DNA of 64,000 bases from Acetatifactor aquisgranensis (lineage in GTDB: Bacteria > Bacillota > Clostridia > Lachnospirales > Lachnospiraceae). Within the stretch, counting starts at the first letter, position 1. Each line of letters begins with the position of its first letter. A program made the translations under genes and the position numbers. The stretch covers positions 62,001 to 126,000 of the forward strand of contig NZ_CALPDH010000008.1 of the NCBI RefSeq assembly GCF_943193215.1. Direction: 5' to 3'. Positions 42,965-50,369 of this stretch are shown here, piece by piece. Under the pieces are notes generated by a model. The model saw nothing but the letters and a program-made list of their open reading frames with translations. It made no database searches and had not been told where the DNA came from.

Positions 42965-44200
42965 ATGGATAAAATTTACGACAAATGTTGTGGTATTGAT
43001 GTGCATAAAAAACTTATCGTCGCCTGCTTCCGATGCGGCAGAAAGCAGGAGGTGCGCGAGTTTGGTGCAACAACCAGAGAACTTCTTACATTGACTGACT
43101 GGCTCAAAGAAGGCGGCTGTGAAATGGTCGCTATGGAGAGTACAGCCTCTTATTGGAAGCCTCTGTATAACATCCTTGAATCTTCTGACTTGAATGCCAT
43201 GGTGGTTAATGCCCGCCATATGAAAGCTGTTCCAGGTCGAAAAACAGACGTAAAAGATGCGGAATGGATCGCTGACCTTTTACAGCATGGTCTGCTTCAG
43301 CCCAGTTACATTCCCGACAAAGATCAGCGGGAACTGAGGGAATTAGTCCGTTATCGTAAAAGCCTTGTAGGTGAACGTACCAGAGAGTTGAACCGACTCC
43401 AAAAGATGCTGGAAGGAGCCAACATCAAGTTGTCCGGGACCGTATCCGACATCAATGGCAAAAGTGCCCGCAGCATCCTGGAATATCTCCTGACTGGAGA
43501 ATCCATCGATGAGGCAAAATATGATGAGATGTATAAGCGGAAGGTTATTGCCCATAACCTCAAAGCCACCAAGGAGCAGATTATTGATGATCTCAATGGT
43601 GTCATGTCATCTCTTCAGCGCCGGATGATGAAGGAACTTCTCAACCATTTGGATGAACTGAATATTCACATCAGAAATCTGGATGATGAGATTGACAACT
43701 TCATGAAACCGGAGGAAAAGCAAGCTTCCCAGGCGATCCAGGACGTGACTGGCATAGGCAATACCAGTGCCCAGGCCATCATTTCTGTGATTGGTACGGA
43801 TATGGAGCGTTTTCCAACGGATAAACACATTTCATCCTGGGCAGGATTGTGTCCTGGAGACAATGAAAGCGCGAAAAAGAGAAAATCTGGAAAGACCAGA
43901 AAAGGGAATTCTCTACTACGGACAACATTGATCACCTGTGCGCATGCCGCTGTAAAAAACAAGAAGTCTTACTTCCATGCCCAGTTTATGCGAATAAGTG
44001 CCCACCGAGGGACAAAGCGTGCCTATGTGGCCGTTGCCCATTCCATGCTCATTGCGATATACCACATCCTTAAGGATGGCGTTGTTTTCAAGGATCTTGG
44101 AGCTGATTATTACAATCAGTTTAATAAGGAACGTAAAATCACTGCATACCTTAAGAAGTTAAAAGCACTTGGCTGGGAGGCTCCTGTAGTTGCCGCTTAA
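42965..44200 (+). CDS. IS110-family transposase (DEDD recombinase)
   Basis: 411 residues. N-terminal RuvC-like DEDD domain: D12 in CGIDVHKK, E58 in MESTASYW, D95 and D98 in GRKTDVKDAEWIADLL. Coiled-coil middle (about 130-270), then the C-terminal Tnp domain with a helix-hairpin-helix (IQDVTGIGNTSAQAIISVIG) and the SWAGLCPGDNESAKK segment containing the conserved Ser nucleophile region. Complete, so the element may be active. AGAAGGTGCCTGT precedes the start. Confidence 0.95.
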   Translation: MDKIYDKCCGIDVHKKLIVACFRCGRKQEVREFGATTRELLTLTDWLKEGGCEMVAMESTASYWKPLYNILESSDLNAMVVNARHMKAVPGRKTDVKDAEWIADLLQHGLLQPSYIPDKDQRELRELVRYRKSLVGERTRELNRLQKMLEGANIKLSGTVSDINGKSARSILEYLLTGESIDEAKYDEMYKRKVIAHNLKATKEQIIDDLNGVMSSLQRRMMKELLNHLDELNIHIRNLDDEIDNFMKPEEKQASQAIQDVTGIGNTSAQAIISVIGTDMERFPTDKHISSWAGLCPGDNESAKKRKSGKTRKGNSLLRTTLITCAHAAVKNKKSYFHAQFMRISAHRGTKRAYVAVAHSMLIAIYHILKDGVVFKDLGADYYNQFNKERKITAYLKKLKALGWEAPVVAA

Positions 44201-44230
44201 GCCTGTCAGTTAAGTTCAAAATCAACCTTT

Positions 44231-46156
44231 TTAAGTTTGACAGGGGCAGTCTGCGCTTTTTTGGTTACCCGAAAGGTTATGTTTCATAGTAAATGGAAGC
44301 CGCTCTTGCTTCCTAAATGGAAGCCGCTCTTGCTTCCTATAATACCGGCTCTGCACCCGGAACATATCCGCGTACTTTCCGTCTTTTGCCATCAGCTCCT
44401 CGTGGCTGCCGCTCTCCGCGATTCTCCCCTCTTCCAGGAACAGAATCCTGTCGCAGAATCTCGTGGAAGCAAGCCTGTGGGAGACAAAGACCGAAGTCTT
44501 CCCCGCAGTCAGCTCTCCGTATTTCTGATAAATCCCGCTCTCCGCAATGGGATCCAGCGCCGCCGTGGGCTCATCCAGCAGCAGCACAGGCGCGTCTTTG
44601 TACAATGCCCTGGCCAGGAGCAGCCTCTGCTCCTGCCCGCCGGACAAGTCCGCTCCATCCTGGGAAATCTGCCTCACCAGGCAGGTCTCCTCTCCCGCCG
44701 GAAAGGATTTCACTTTTTCCTCCAGCCCGGCCTGGCGCAGCTTATCCCACATGGCAGCCCTGTCCTGCCGCTCTCTTATGTCCAGCATCACATTCTCCGC
44801 CACGGTGATCGGCAGAATCCGGGAATGCTGGAACACCGCGGCAAACTTTCCGTAGAGCTCTGCCCCGGGAATGGTCCGGATATCCCGGCCATCCATGAGA
44901 ATCCGCCCCTCATGCGGCTCAAGCAGGCCGCACAGCAGCTTCACCAGCGTGGACTTCCCGGCGCCGTTTCTGCCTACCACCGCCAGGCGTTCCCCCGCCC
45001 GGATCTCCAGATTCAGGTTTCGGAAAATCGGGACTTCCCATTCCTTTCCCTCCTCCTGCATCCGATAGGAAAAGGAGACATTTTCCAGCACAAAGGACAC
45101 GGCCTCCCCAGTCTCGGTGGCTTTTTCCGGGCGTGTCCCCTGCAGTCCCTCATCCTCCGCAAGCTCCATGAACTCGTAAAAATCCCGCACATAGTTCCCG
45201 GTCTCCCGAAATCCCGACACTGCCCCGGCCAATTGCCCAAGCCACATGCCGATTCCTGCGATTGCCGAGAAATACAGGGAAAAATCCCCTATCGACATAC
45301 CGCCGTCCAGATACCGGCCAATCAGGAACAGATAGGCCAGCCCGTCCCTGACAAAGATCAGAAGCGCCGTTATGCCTAAGCGGAGGAACTGCCATCTCTG
45401 TACTTTGACGGATATCCGGCTTTTGCCCCGAATCACTTCCTCCGTAATCTCTCTGAGCATGCCGCTCATGGAGAACATGCGGATATCCTTGGCCTCTTTC
45501 ATGCCTTTCGTGCCATAGGCGATATAGTTGAGCCGTCTGTCCGCTCTGGCCTTTTCCTCTTTGAAGCCCTGCTTCTTCTCCTCTATCCGGAGACCACAGA
45601 CCAGCTCTGTCAGGAAGAACACCCCCAGGAATGCCAGAATCGCCGGGTGGAGCGTCCCCACGATGACACAGTAGACGGCCAGCCCCGCTCCCGCCTCCAG
45701 CAGCGCGGTCTCCCGCTTCATGAACTCCACCACGCCCCGGTTGGGGCTGCTGATAGCCTGTCTGGCTTTTTCCATGGCGATTTTCCCCTGTTTTGAGACA
45801 AAGATGCCAAACCTTAGCCGGAGCATCTTTGTCTCCCACAGGGAATTCAGCCTGCGATGCAGGAAAGTCCGGGAGCATTTTTCGATTTCATTGTGGCTGA
45901 CCAGATTCAGGACAGTGACGGCCAGCAGCCCTGTGCCGAGGAGGGCTGTATCCGCCAGAAACGCCTGAAACGCCATTCCGCCCTGGACGGCGTCCAGCAC
46001 GAATTTGGGCAGCAGCAGAGTCAAAAGGGACTGGGAAACCTGTGACAGACCTGCCAAATATGGCAGCGCGACGCTGTACCATTTATATTGGTACATTTGA
46101 TGATGCAGGAACTTCATTCCATCCATTCCTGCGCGATTTTTCTTATTTCTGTCCAT
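44231..46156 (-). CDS. ABC exporter half-transporter, first gene of the pair, C-terminus altered by the IS
   Basis: 641 residues as read now. Six-helix membrane domain (about 30-330) and ATPase domain with Walker A VGRNGAGKST, Q-loop AAVFQHSRIL, signature GADLSGGQEQRLLL, Walker B VLLLDEPTAALDP, H-loop VFVSHRLA. The normal core ends at VQSRYYR. After it come two RKQERLPF octapeptides from the repeat array and then 18 residues (TMKHNLSGNQKSADCPCQT) encoded by the IS right end, where the stop lies. Without the IS the frame would pass four octapeptides and stop at a TGA overlapping the start of the partner gene. The catalytic domain is intact. Confidence 0.88.
   Translation of the reverse strand: MDRNKKNRAGMDGMKFLHHQMYQYKWYSVALPYLAGLSQVSQSLLTLLLPKFVLDAVQGGMAFQAFLADTALLGTGLLAVTVLNLVSHNEIEKCSRTFLHRRLNSLWETKMLRLRFGIFVSKQGKIAMEKARQAISSPNRGVVEFMKRETALLEAGAGLAVYCVIVGTLHPAILAFLGVFFLTELVCGLRIEEKKQGFKEEKARADRRLNYIAYGTKGMKEAKDIRMFSMSGMLREITEEVIRGKSRISVKVQRWQFLRLGITALLIFVRDGLAYLFLIGRYLDGGMSIGDFSLYFSAIAGIGMWLGQLAGAVSGFRETGNYVRDFYEFMELAEDEGLQGTRPEKATETGEAVSFVLENVSFSYRMQEEGKEWEVPIFRNLNLEIRAGERLAVVGRNGAGKSTLVKLLCGLLEPHEGRILMDGRDIRTIPGAELYGKFAAVFQHSRILPITVAENVMLDIRERQDRAAMWDKLRQAGLEEKVKSFPAGEETCLVRQISQDGADLSGGQEQRLLLARALYKDAPVLLLDEPTAALDPIAESGIYQKYGELTAGKTSVFVSHRLASTRFCDRILFLEEGRIAESGSHEELMAKDGKYADMFRVQSRYYRKQERLPFRKQERLPFTMKHNLSGNQKSADCPCQT
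44290..44337. repeat. Coding 24-bp palindromic repeat, two units (right of the IS)
   Basis: TAAAT (44290-44294) then two copies of GGAAGCCGCTCTTGCTTCC at 44295-44313 and 44319-44337 with a TAAAT spacer, identical to the two left-hand units. They encode the octapeptide repeat at the end of the upstream ABC protein. Confidence 0.9.
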
Positions 46157-46460
46157 ATGAATTCCTTTCTGATTTTACACGATTCCCACCAGCACGCCTG
46201 AAAACGCCACGTAAATCAGAATCCATATGGATCCTCAGATACTGTCTGTTGGCCGATGGGGAAGAAAAAAGACATACAAAAAGAAACCTCCCGGCTCAGA
46301 CAGCCCGGCGTCCTTTTCCATGTCCTTGTCTGCGCAATCTCTATTTACGCATTCTTCCGCATCTGAATACCAACATGACAATTACCTCGTTTCTGTCCTC
46401 ATTATACGGGCGGTTTTCCGTCCTGTCAAGCTTCCCTGCGCAGAAATATCGTAAAAACAC

Positions 46461-46489
46461 TTGATAAAGTCGGCTAAGCATAGTAGGAT
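46461..46489 (+). promoter_or_regulatory. Promoter for the degV-type gene
   Basis: TTGATA at 46461-46466, 17-nt spacer, TAGGAT at 46484-46489. The gap 46157-46578 otherwise shows only an imperfect GC hairpin at about 46290-46312 and no gene. Confidence 0.5.
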
Positions 46490-46602
46490 AGAATTAGCTG
46501 GCTTGCATGAGGGGAAGCAGGCGCTACGGCCCGTATATCCCCATTGAATCATGGTTCCCATTGTGAAAAATTCGCAAGTTGCAGAAAGGCATGGTTGTTT
46601 CT

Positions 46603-47430
46603 ATGAGAGATTATGTGATTTTTACAGACGGTGACGTGGATTTGCCCTCTCCCTACGATAAAGAGATTTCTCTGCTGCCCCAGTATTACTATTTCGAGGA
46701 AAGCACTATATACGGAGACGAGCAGGTTCTCTCCCGGGAAGAATTCTTTGAGCAGCTGCGCAGCCGCAGGGCCTATACCGCCGGGGTCAATCCCGATTTC
46801 GCCCGAGGGAGCTTTGAGGCCGTGCTGCAGGAGGGAAAGGATGTCCTGTGCATCGCCGTATCCTCCGCTCTCAGCGGCTCCTACAGCACTATCTGTATGG
46901 TGGCGGGGGAACTGCGCCCCCTGTATCCCGAACGTCAGATAGAGGTCATCGATTCCTTAAGCGCCACTCTGGGCAGCGGCTTTCTGTGCGTGGACGCCAT
47001 TGAGCTGAGGGACAAGGGGATGTCCCTGACAGAGACCGCCGCGGAAATCAGACGGCGGGTGGACCTGATCGATGTGTTCTTCGTGGTGGACGATTTCAAA
47101 TACCTGGTCCAGGGAGGCCGCGTCTCCCCCAGCGTGGGCAAAATCGGGGACATCCTGGACATCAAGGTGACTCTCACCATCACTGAGGGGCGCATCGTGC
47201 CCTACAAGAAGAACCGGGGCATCAACGCGGCCCTGCGCAATATCCAGTCCATCGCACAGTCCGGGAAGACTGCCCGGCTGGGCTCCATCTATGTGGGCAA
47301 TGAAGCTCTCTTTGAAAAATGCCGTTCCCTGGTCCAAAGCAGCTGCCAGGCGTCCCTGAACCTGATCGTGGCCTCCCATGTAGGCCCCAACACTACCGGC
47401 ATCGCCATCGAGTGGGCTGAAAAAGCGTAG
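46603..47430 (+). CDS. DegV family fatty-acid-binding protein
   Basis: About 275 residues from ATG 46603; an ATG at 46591 and a TTG at 46579 are in frame and the AGAAAGG site does not clearly decide. DegV proteins bind a single fatty acid and some (FakB) feed the fatty acid kinase FakA. Visible: VIFTDGDVDLP (usual form TDSTADLP), YTAGVNPDF, VLCIAVSSALSGSYST, VIDSLSATLGSGFLC, VVDDFKYLVQGGRVSPS and the C-terminal SHVGPNTTGIAIEW. The region after GGRVS is typical. Monocistronic. Confidence 0.9.
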   Translation: MRDYVIFTDGDVDLPSPYDKEISLLPQYYYFEESTIYGDEQVLSREEFFEQLRSRRAYTAGVNPDFARGSFEAVLQEGKDVLCIAVSSALSGSYSTICMVAGELRPLYPERQIEVIDSLSATLGSGFLCVDAIELRDKGMSLTETAAEIRRRVDLIDVFFVVDDFKYLVQGGRVSPSVGKIGDILDIKVTLTITEGRIVPYKKNRGINAALRNIQSIAQSGKTARLGSIYVGNEALFEKCRSLVQSSCQASLNLIVASHVGPNTTGIAIEWAEKA

Positions 47431-47503
47431 TCAGAGCCGTTCAGGCAGCCCCTTTCCGCGGCGCAGAAATCGCTCCCAAAAGGTTTGCCGGCAAAGGGAA
47501 TAT

Positions 47504-47576
47504 ACTACATAACGCCAGAATTTACCGTACTGCATTGGTTAAACGTATCTGGCTGGCGTTATGTAGTCTTTTTTTT
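47504..47576 (+). terminator. Long-stem terminator after the degV-type gene
   Basis: ACTACATAACGCCAG (47504-47518) pairs perfectly with CTGGCGTTATGTAGT (47553-47567), followed by C and eight T. The 15-bp stem has an unusually long 34-nt loop. Confidence 0.8.
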
Positions 47577-47594
47577 ATTGTCTCCACAATTCTA

Positions 47595-47623
47595 TTGACA
47601 TTCTTTTTTTATCATGTTATCAT
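47595..47623 (+). promoter_or_regulatory. Strong promoter for the XRE/membrane protein pair
   Basis: Perfect -35 TTGACA at 47595-47600, 17-nt spacer, TATCAT at 47618-47623. Two palindromes follow immediately downstream. Confidence 0.8.
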
Positions 47624-47652
47624 GAAGTAAGCTTCACATGAAGCAGACTTCA
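47623..47652. promoter_or_regulatory. Two tandem operator palindromes over the transcription start
   Basis: TGAAGTAAGCTTCA at 47623-47636 and TGAAGCAGACTTCA at 47639-47652: the same TGAAG-N4-CTTCA dyad twice, 16 bp centre to centre. They overlap the end of the -10 box and the start site, the right place for autorepression by the XRE protein encoded next. Confidence 0.65.
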
Positions 47653-47733
47653 TATCCTGATTCAGCCACCCGCATCATTTCCCACAGACAGCTCCCGCCA
47701 TTGTCGGCTGTCTGCACAGAAAGGAATGTGCAA

Positions 47734-47964
47734 ATGAGAACAAAAGTCAAAGAACTGCGCAGCGCGTCCGGCCTGACGCAGCAGCAGCTGGCCGACCTGG
47801 TCCATGTCTCCGCCCGGACCATCATCTCCATCGAAAAAGAGCAATACAAGCCCTCTCTGATGCTGGCCTATCGGATAGCGCAGATTTTCCACACCAGCGT
47901 GGAGGATCTGTGCTGTCTGGAAGAGAATAAACGCAAGGAGGATGAAGAATATGCGAAATTGTAA
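47734..47964 (+). CDS. XRE-family transcriptional regulator
   Basis: 76 residues from ATG 47734 with AAAGGA 8 nt upstream. A single Cro/CI-type HTH: RTKVKELRSASGLTQQQLAD, LVHVSARTIISIEKEQYKPS, then LAYRIAQIFHTSVEDL. This short form with a following small membrane protein gene is a widespread Firmicutes pair. Probably represses its own promoter through the two upstream palindromes. Confidence 0.9.
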   Translation: MRTKVKELRSASGLTQQQLADLVHVSARTIISIEKEQYKPSLMLAYRIAQIFHTSVEDLCCLEENKRKEDEEYAKL

Positions 47965-48406
47965 AGACATGAACTATGAGACACAGATAAAGCGGCGCAT
48001 CCGCATCCTGTATCTGCTCCTGACCGCCATGCTGGCATATATGGTGGCCATCGCCGAGATGGGCGGCGGGGATTCCAGAATCATGACGGATCTGGCGGAC
48101 AGATTCAGCCGTATCGTCTTCTTCGGGGGCATGATTTATGTCATCTCCAGAATCGTCCACAACAAAAAGCTTTTGCGCAGCCGGCTTCTGCTAAAGGAGC
48201 AGATGCTGGAGGAGACGGACGAGCGAAACCGCTATCTGCATGACAAGAGCGGCGGCCTTGTTCTGGACATCCTCCTGGCGTGCCTGCTCTTCATCACCCT
48301 GACCGCCTCCCTGTTCGACATGACGGCCTTTTATGTGTCCTTCGCGATACTGGCTGTCGCTCTCATCCTGAAGGCAGGGGCTTATCTCTGCTACAGCCGG
48401 TTCTGA
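47951..48406 (+). CDS. Small integral membrane protein paired with the XRE regulator
   Basis: 151 residues from ATG 47951, 9 nt after AAGGAGG; overlaps the regulator by 14 nt. Four hydrophobic segments: about ILYLLLTAMLAYMVAIAE, IVFFGGMIYVISRIV, LDILLACLLFITLTASL and FYVSFAILAVALILKAGAY. The middle loop is charged (LKEQMLEETDERNRYLHDKS). Function unknown; gene pairs like this are often stress or antimicrobial-peptide responsive, which is not shown here. Confidence 0.75.
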   Translation: MRNCKDMNYETQIKRRIRILYLLLTAMLAYMVAIAEMGGGDSRIMTDLADRFSRIVFFGGMIYVISRIVHNKKLLRSRLLLKEQMLEETDERNRYLHDKSGGLVLDILLACLLFITLTASLFDMTAFYVSFAILAVALILKAGAYLCYSRF

Positions 48407-48597
48407 CAGTCCCGGGGATGTTTTCTTCTCTCTTCCGCAGAGCGCGGAAAAGCCGCGCGGGAGGCGCTTGTCCATGCCCGGGGGATGGAGAAAGCGGCGC
48501 TCTCAAAAGCCCGCAGAACCCGCCCCGCGGCTTCCCCGGGACAGGCGCGCACAAGATGCATGGAAGCGCCTTGCGATGCGCACGGGCGAACGGCATC

Positions 48598-48621
48598 GCA
48601 TATGACACACTTGTCATATGC
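48598..48621. promoter_or_regulatory. Perfect 10-bp palindrome upstream of the ddh promoter
   Basis: GCATATGACA (48598-48607), CACT, TGTCATATGC (48612-48621). It ends 18 nt before the -35 box of ddh and is a candidate binding site for an activator or repressor. The stretch 48407-48597 shows no gene. Confidence 0.5.
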
Positions 48622-48638
48622 GGAGGGCAGAGAATCGC

Positions 48639-48667
48639 TTGCGCAAAATCCTCAGAGCGTTTATAAT
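48639..48667 (+). promoter_or_regulatory. ddh promoter
   Basis: TTGCGC at 48639-48644, 17-nt spacer, perfect TATAAT at 48662-48667. Transcription would begin near 48674, giving a 5' UTR of about 150 nt that contains a tandem repeat. Confidence 0.65.
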
Positions 48668-48680
48668 AAGGGCAGCGCAG

Positions 48681-48780
48681 CGATAACAGAGATGTCGCAA
48701 CGACAGCAGGGACATCGCGGCGATGGCAGAAACGTTGTGGCGGCAACAGAGACACCACAGCGATAACAGGAACATCGCGG
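48681..48780 (+). repeat. Five-unit 20-bp tandem repeat in the ddh 5' UTR
   Basis: Units start at 48681, 48701, 48721, 48741 and 48761, each exactly 20 bp; first and last are CGATAACAGAGATGTCGCAA and CGATAACAGGAACATCGCGG. Approximate consensus CGATAACAGRGACATCGCGG. Each unit has a short self-complement (CGAT...ATCG), so the RNA could form serial small hairpins. Confidence 0.8.
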
Positions 48781-48822
48781 GGATGGCCAGCATAAACATG
48801 CGCGAAAGCGAAAGGAGACGCT

Positions 48823-49809
48823 ATGAGCATCAGAATCGGTATTTTAGGCTACGGCAATCTGGGACGGGGCGCGGAGTGCGCAGTCCGCCAGAATCCGGAT
48901 ATGGAACTGAAAGCAGTGTTTACCAGGAGGAATCCCTCAGATGTAAAGATTCTCACGAAAGACGCGCAGGTCTGCCATGTGGAGGAGGCGGCCCGCTGGA
49001 CGGATCGGCTGGACGTGCTGATCCTCTGCGGCGGCAGCGCCACCGACCTCCCGGTGCAGACACCTGAGTATGCGAAACTTTTCAACGTAGTGGACAGCTT
49101 CGACACCCACGCGAAGATTCCCGAACATTTCGCCAATGTGGATGCCGCGGCAAAGGAGGCCGGCAAGACCGCTATCATCTCCGTGGGCTGGGATCCCGGC
49201 ATGTTCTCCCTGAACCGGATGTACGCCAACGCCATTCTTCCCGACGGAAAGGACTATACTTTCTGGGGCCGGGGCGTCAGCCAGGGGCATTCCGACGCCA
49301 TCCGCAGGATTGACGGCGTAAAGGATGCAAAGCAGTACACCATTCCCGTGGACAGCGCTCTCGAGGCAGTGCGCGCCGGCGAGAACCCGGAACTGACCAC
49401 CCGGCAGAAGCACACCAGGGAATGTTTCGTAGTGCCCAGGGAGGACGCGGATCTGGCGAAAATCGAAGAAGAAATCAAGACCATGCCCAACTACTTTGCC
49501 GACTATGACACCACCGTCCATTTCATCAGCGAGGATGAGCTAAAGCGCGACCACAGCCGCATCCCCCACGGAGGTTTCGTGCTGCGCAGCGGCTCCACCG
49601 GCTGGGGACAGGAGAACCGCCATCTGATCGAATACAGCCTGAAGCTGGATTCCAATCCCGAATTTACCGCCAGCGTAATCGCCGCCTACGCGAGAGCGGC
49701 ATACCGGCTGTCCAAAGAGGGCGCCCATGGCTGCAAGACCGTTTTCGATATCGCCCCTGCCTACCTGAGCGCAAAGAGCGGCGAAGAACTTCGGGCCTCA
49801 CTGCTCTGA
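48823..49809 (+). CDS. ddh: meso-Diaminopimelate D-dehydrogenase
   Basis: 328 residues, family length. Converts tetrahydrodipicolinate, ammonia and NADPH directly to meso-diaminopimelate, a one-step branch of lysine and peptidoglycan precursor synthesis. Rossmann start IRIGILGYGNLGRGAE, VFTRRNPSDV (NADP-type Arg pair), LCGGSATDLP, VDSFDTHAKIPEHF, SVGWDPGMFSLNR, GRGVSQGHSDAIRRIDGVKDAKQYT, and CFVV. AAAGGAGACGCT precedes the ATG. Confidence 0.96.
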   Translation: MSIRIGILGYGNLGRGAECAVRQNPDMELKAVFTRRNPSDVKILTKDAQVCHVEEAARWTDRLDVLILCGGSATDLPVQTPEYAKLFNVVDSFDTHAKIPEHFANVDAAAKEAGKTAIISVGWDPGMFSLNRMYANAILPDGKDYTFWGRGVSQGHSDAIRRIDGVKDAKQYTIPVDSALEAVRAGENPELTTRQKHTRECFVVPREDADLAKIEEEIKTMPNYFADYDTTVHFISEDELKRDHSRIPHGGFVLRSGSTGWGQENRHLIEYSLKLDSNPEFTASVIAAYARAAYRLSKEGAHGCKTVFDIAPAYLSAKSGEELRASLL

Positions 49810-49855
49810 CCTGTTTTCTGTCCCACACAGAACGGCTCATTGAACCGAACCGCAC

Positions 49856-49890
49856 AAAAAGGCGCAGATATGCTACCCTGCGCCTTTTTT
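49856..49890 (+). terminator. Intrinsic terminator after ddh
   Basis: AAAAAGGCGCAG (49856-49867) pairs with CTGCGCCTTTTT (49878-49889), 10-nt loop, T-run included. Confidence 0.9.
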
Positions 49891-49929
49891 ATGCAGAATC
49901 CAGCCCTCTCCTGCCATCCCTGATTCCGT

Positions 49930-50063
49930 TCACCCCTCACTGTTCAGGTACTGCAAAATCCCCATATGTATGGCCCAGGCCACCCGCTGCTGATATTCCG
50001 GCGTACAGAGCTTTTCTGCCTCGGCGCTGTTGGACAAAAAGCCGCATTCGGATTCAGCTCCTA
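49930..50063 (-). pseudogene. Fragment of an N-acetylmuramoyl-L-alanine amidase gene (C-terminal 43 codons)
   Basis: Minus-strand frame ending at TGA 49932-49930 reads SECGFLSNSAEAEKLCTPEY then QQRVAWAIHMGILQYLNSEG, the end of a CwlD-type amidase. It is close to, but not identical with, the end of the intact amidase at 52401 (roughly 85% at DNA level by eye). Upstream of codon S the amidase sequence stops abruptly at about 50063 and structured noncoding DNA begins. Confidence 0.85.
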
Positions 50064-50139
50064 ATAGGCAGACTTTACATTACAATGGGTAATCTACTAA
50101 TAAAATGCACTTGCTTCATTTAATGTTTACAGAATAAGT

Positions 50140-50230
50140 CAACACCCCCGCTGCAAGCAACGGGGCATCAAGCTTTCAGCGCTGCAAAGCTGAAAGTGTC
50201 CTGCGGGCACTTTGGTATGCGACCCTCTCG
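50140..50230. repeat. Cluster of small hairpins bordering the amidase fragment
   Basis: Within about 90 nt: CCCCG...CGGGG (50148-50168 region), CTTTCAG...CTGAAAG (50175-50198 region) and AAAGTG...CACTTT (50196-50214 region). No protein-coding potential seen. It may be the end of a degenerate mobile element or a small structured RNA. The remainder of 50064-50314 shows nothing recognisable. Confidence 0.4.
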
Positions 50231-50314
50231 GCATTCGCCAAATGGATGCCGGCGCATCCGCCTGGCTCATTGCCCTCGGGAATCAATTAAACGGATTAAA
50301 AATCAATAAAAAGG

Positions 50315-50342
50315 TTTAATTCGGTTAAAAATGTGGTATAAT
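50315..50342 (+). promoter_or_regulatory. Promoter of the AAA ATPase/nuclease cassette
   Basis: TATAAT at 50337-50342 with TTTAAT at 50315-50320, 16-nt spacer. An inverted pair ATTAAAC (50286-50292) / GTTTAAT (50314-50320) overlaps the -35 and could be an operator. GGAGG lies 7 nt before the ATG at 50370. Confidence 0.5.
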
Positions 50343-50369
50343 GGATAAAACGGATAAGGAGGTACGCAT

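Larger units (their letters stand above)
42699..44294 (+). mobile_element. IS110-family insertion sequence
   Basis: About 1.59 kb. The element splits a four-unit 24-bp repeat array at a TAAAT spacer: the left flank ends TTCCTAAA (42695-42702) followed by CCTCC, and the right end reads CATAG then TAAAT (44290-44294), so at most TAAA is shared by both ends. No terminal inverted repeats are evident, as usual for the IS110 group. Contents: 262-nt 5' noncoding region with a bridge-RNA-like fold, a DEDD transposase, and about 90 nt of 3' sequence. Confidence 0.85.

Noticed and set aside
42656..44337. Palindromic 19-bp repeats considered as IS terminal repeats or REP elements
   Set aside because: They are tandem, identical on both sides, in frame within the ABC gene, and the IS joint falls inside the spacer, so they are the target array and not the element's ends.
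48681..48780. Regular 20-bp repeats considered as a CRISPR array
   Set aside because: Units are directly contiguous with no spacers and vary in sequence; no cas genes are near.
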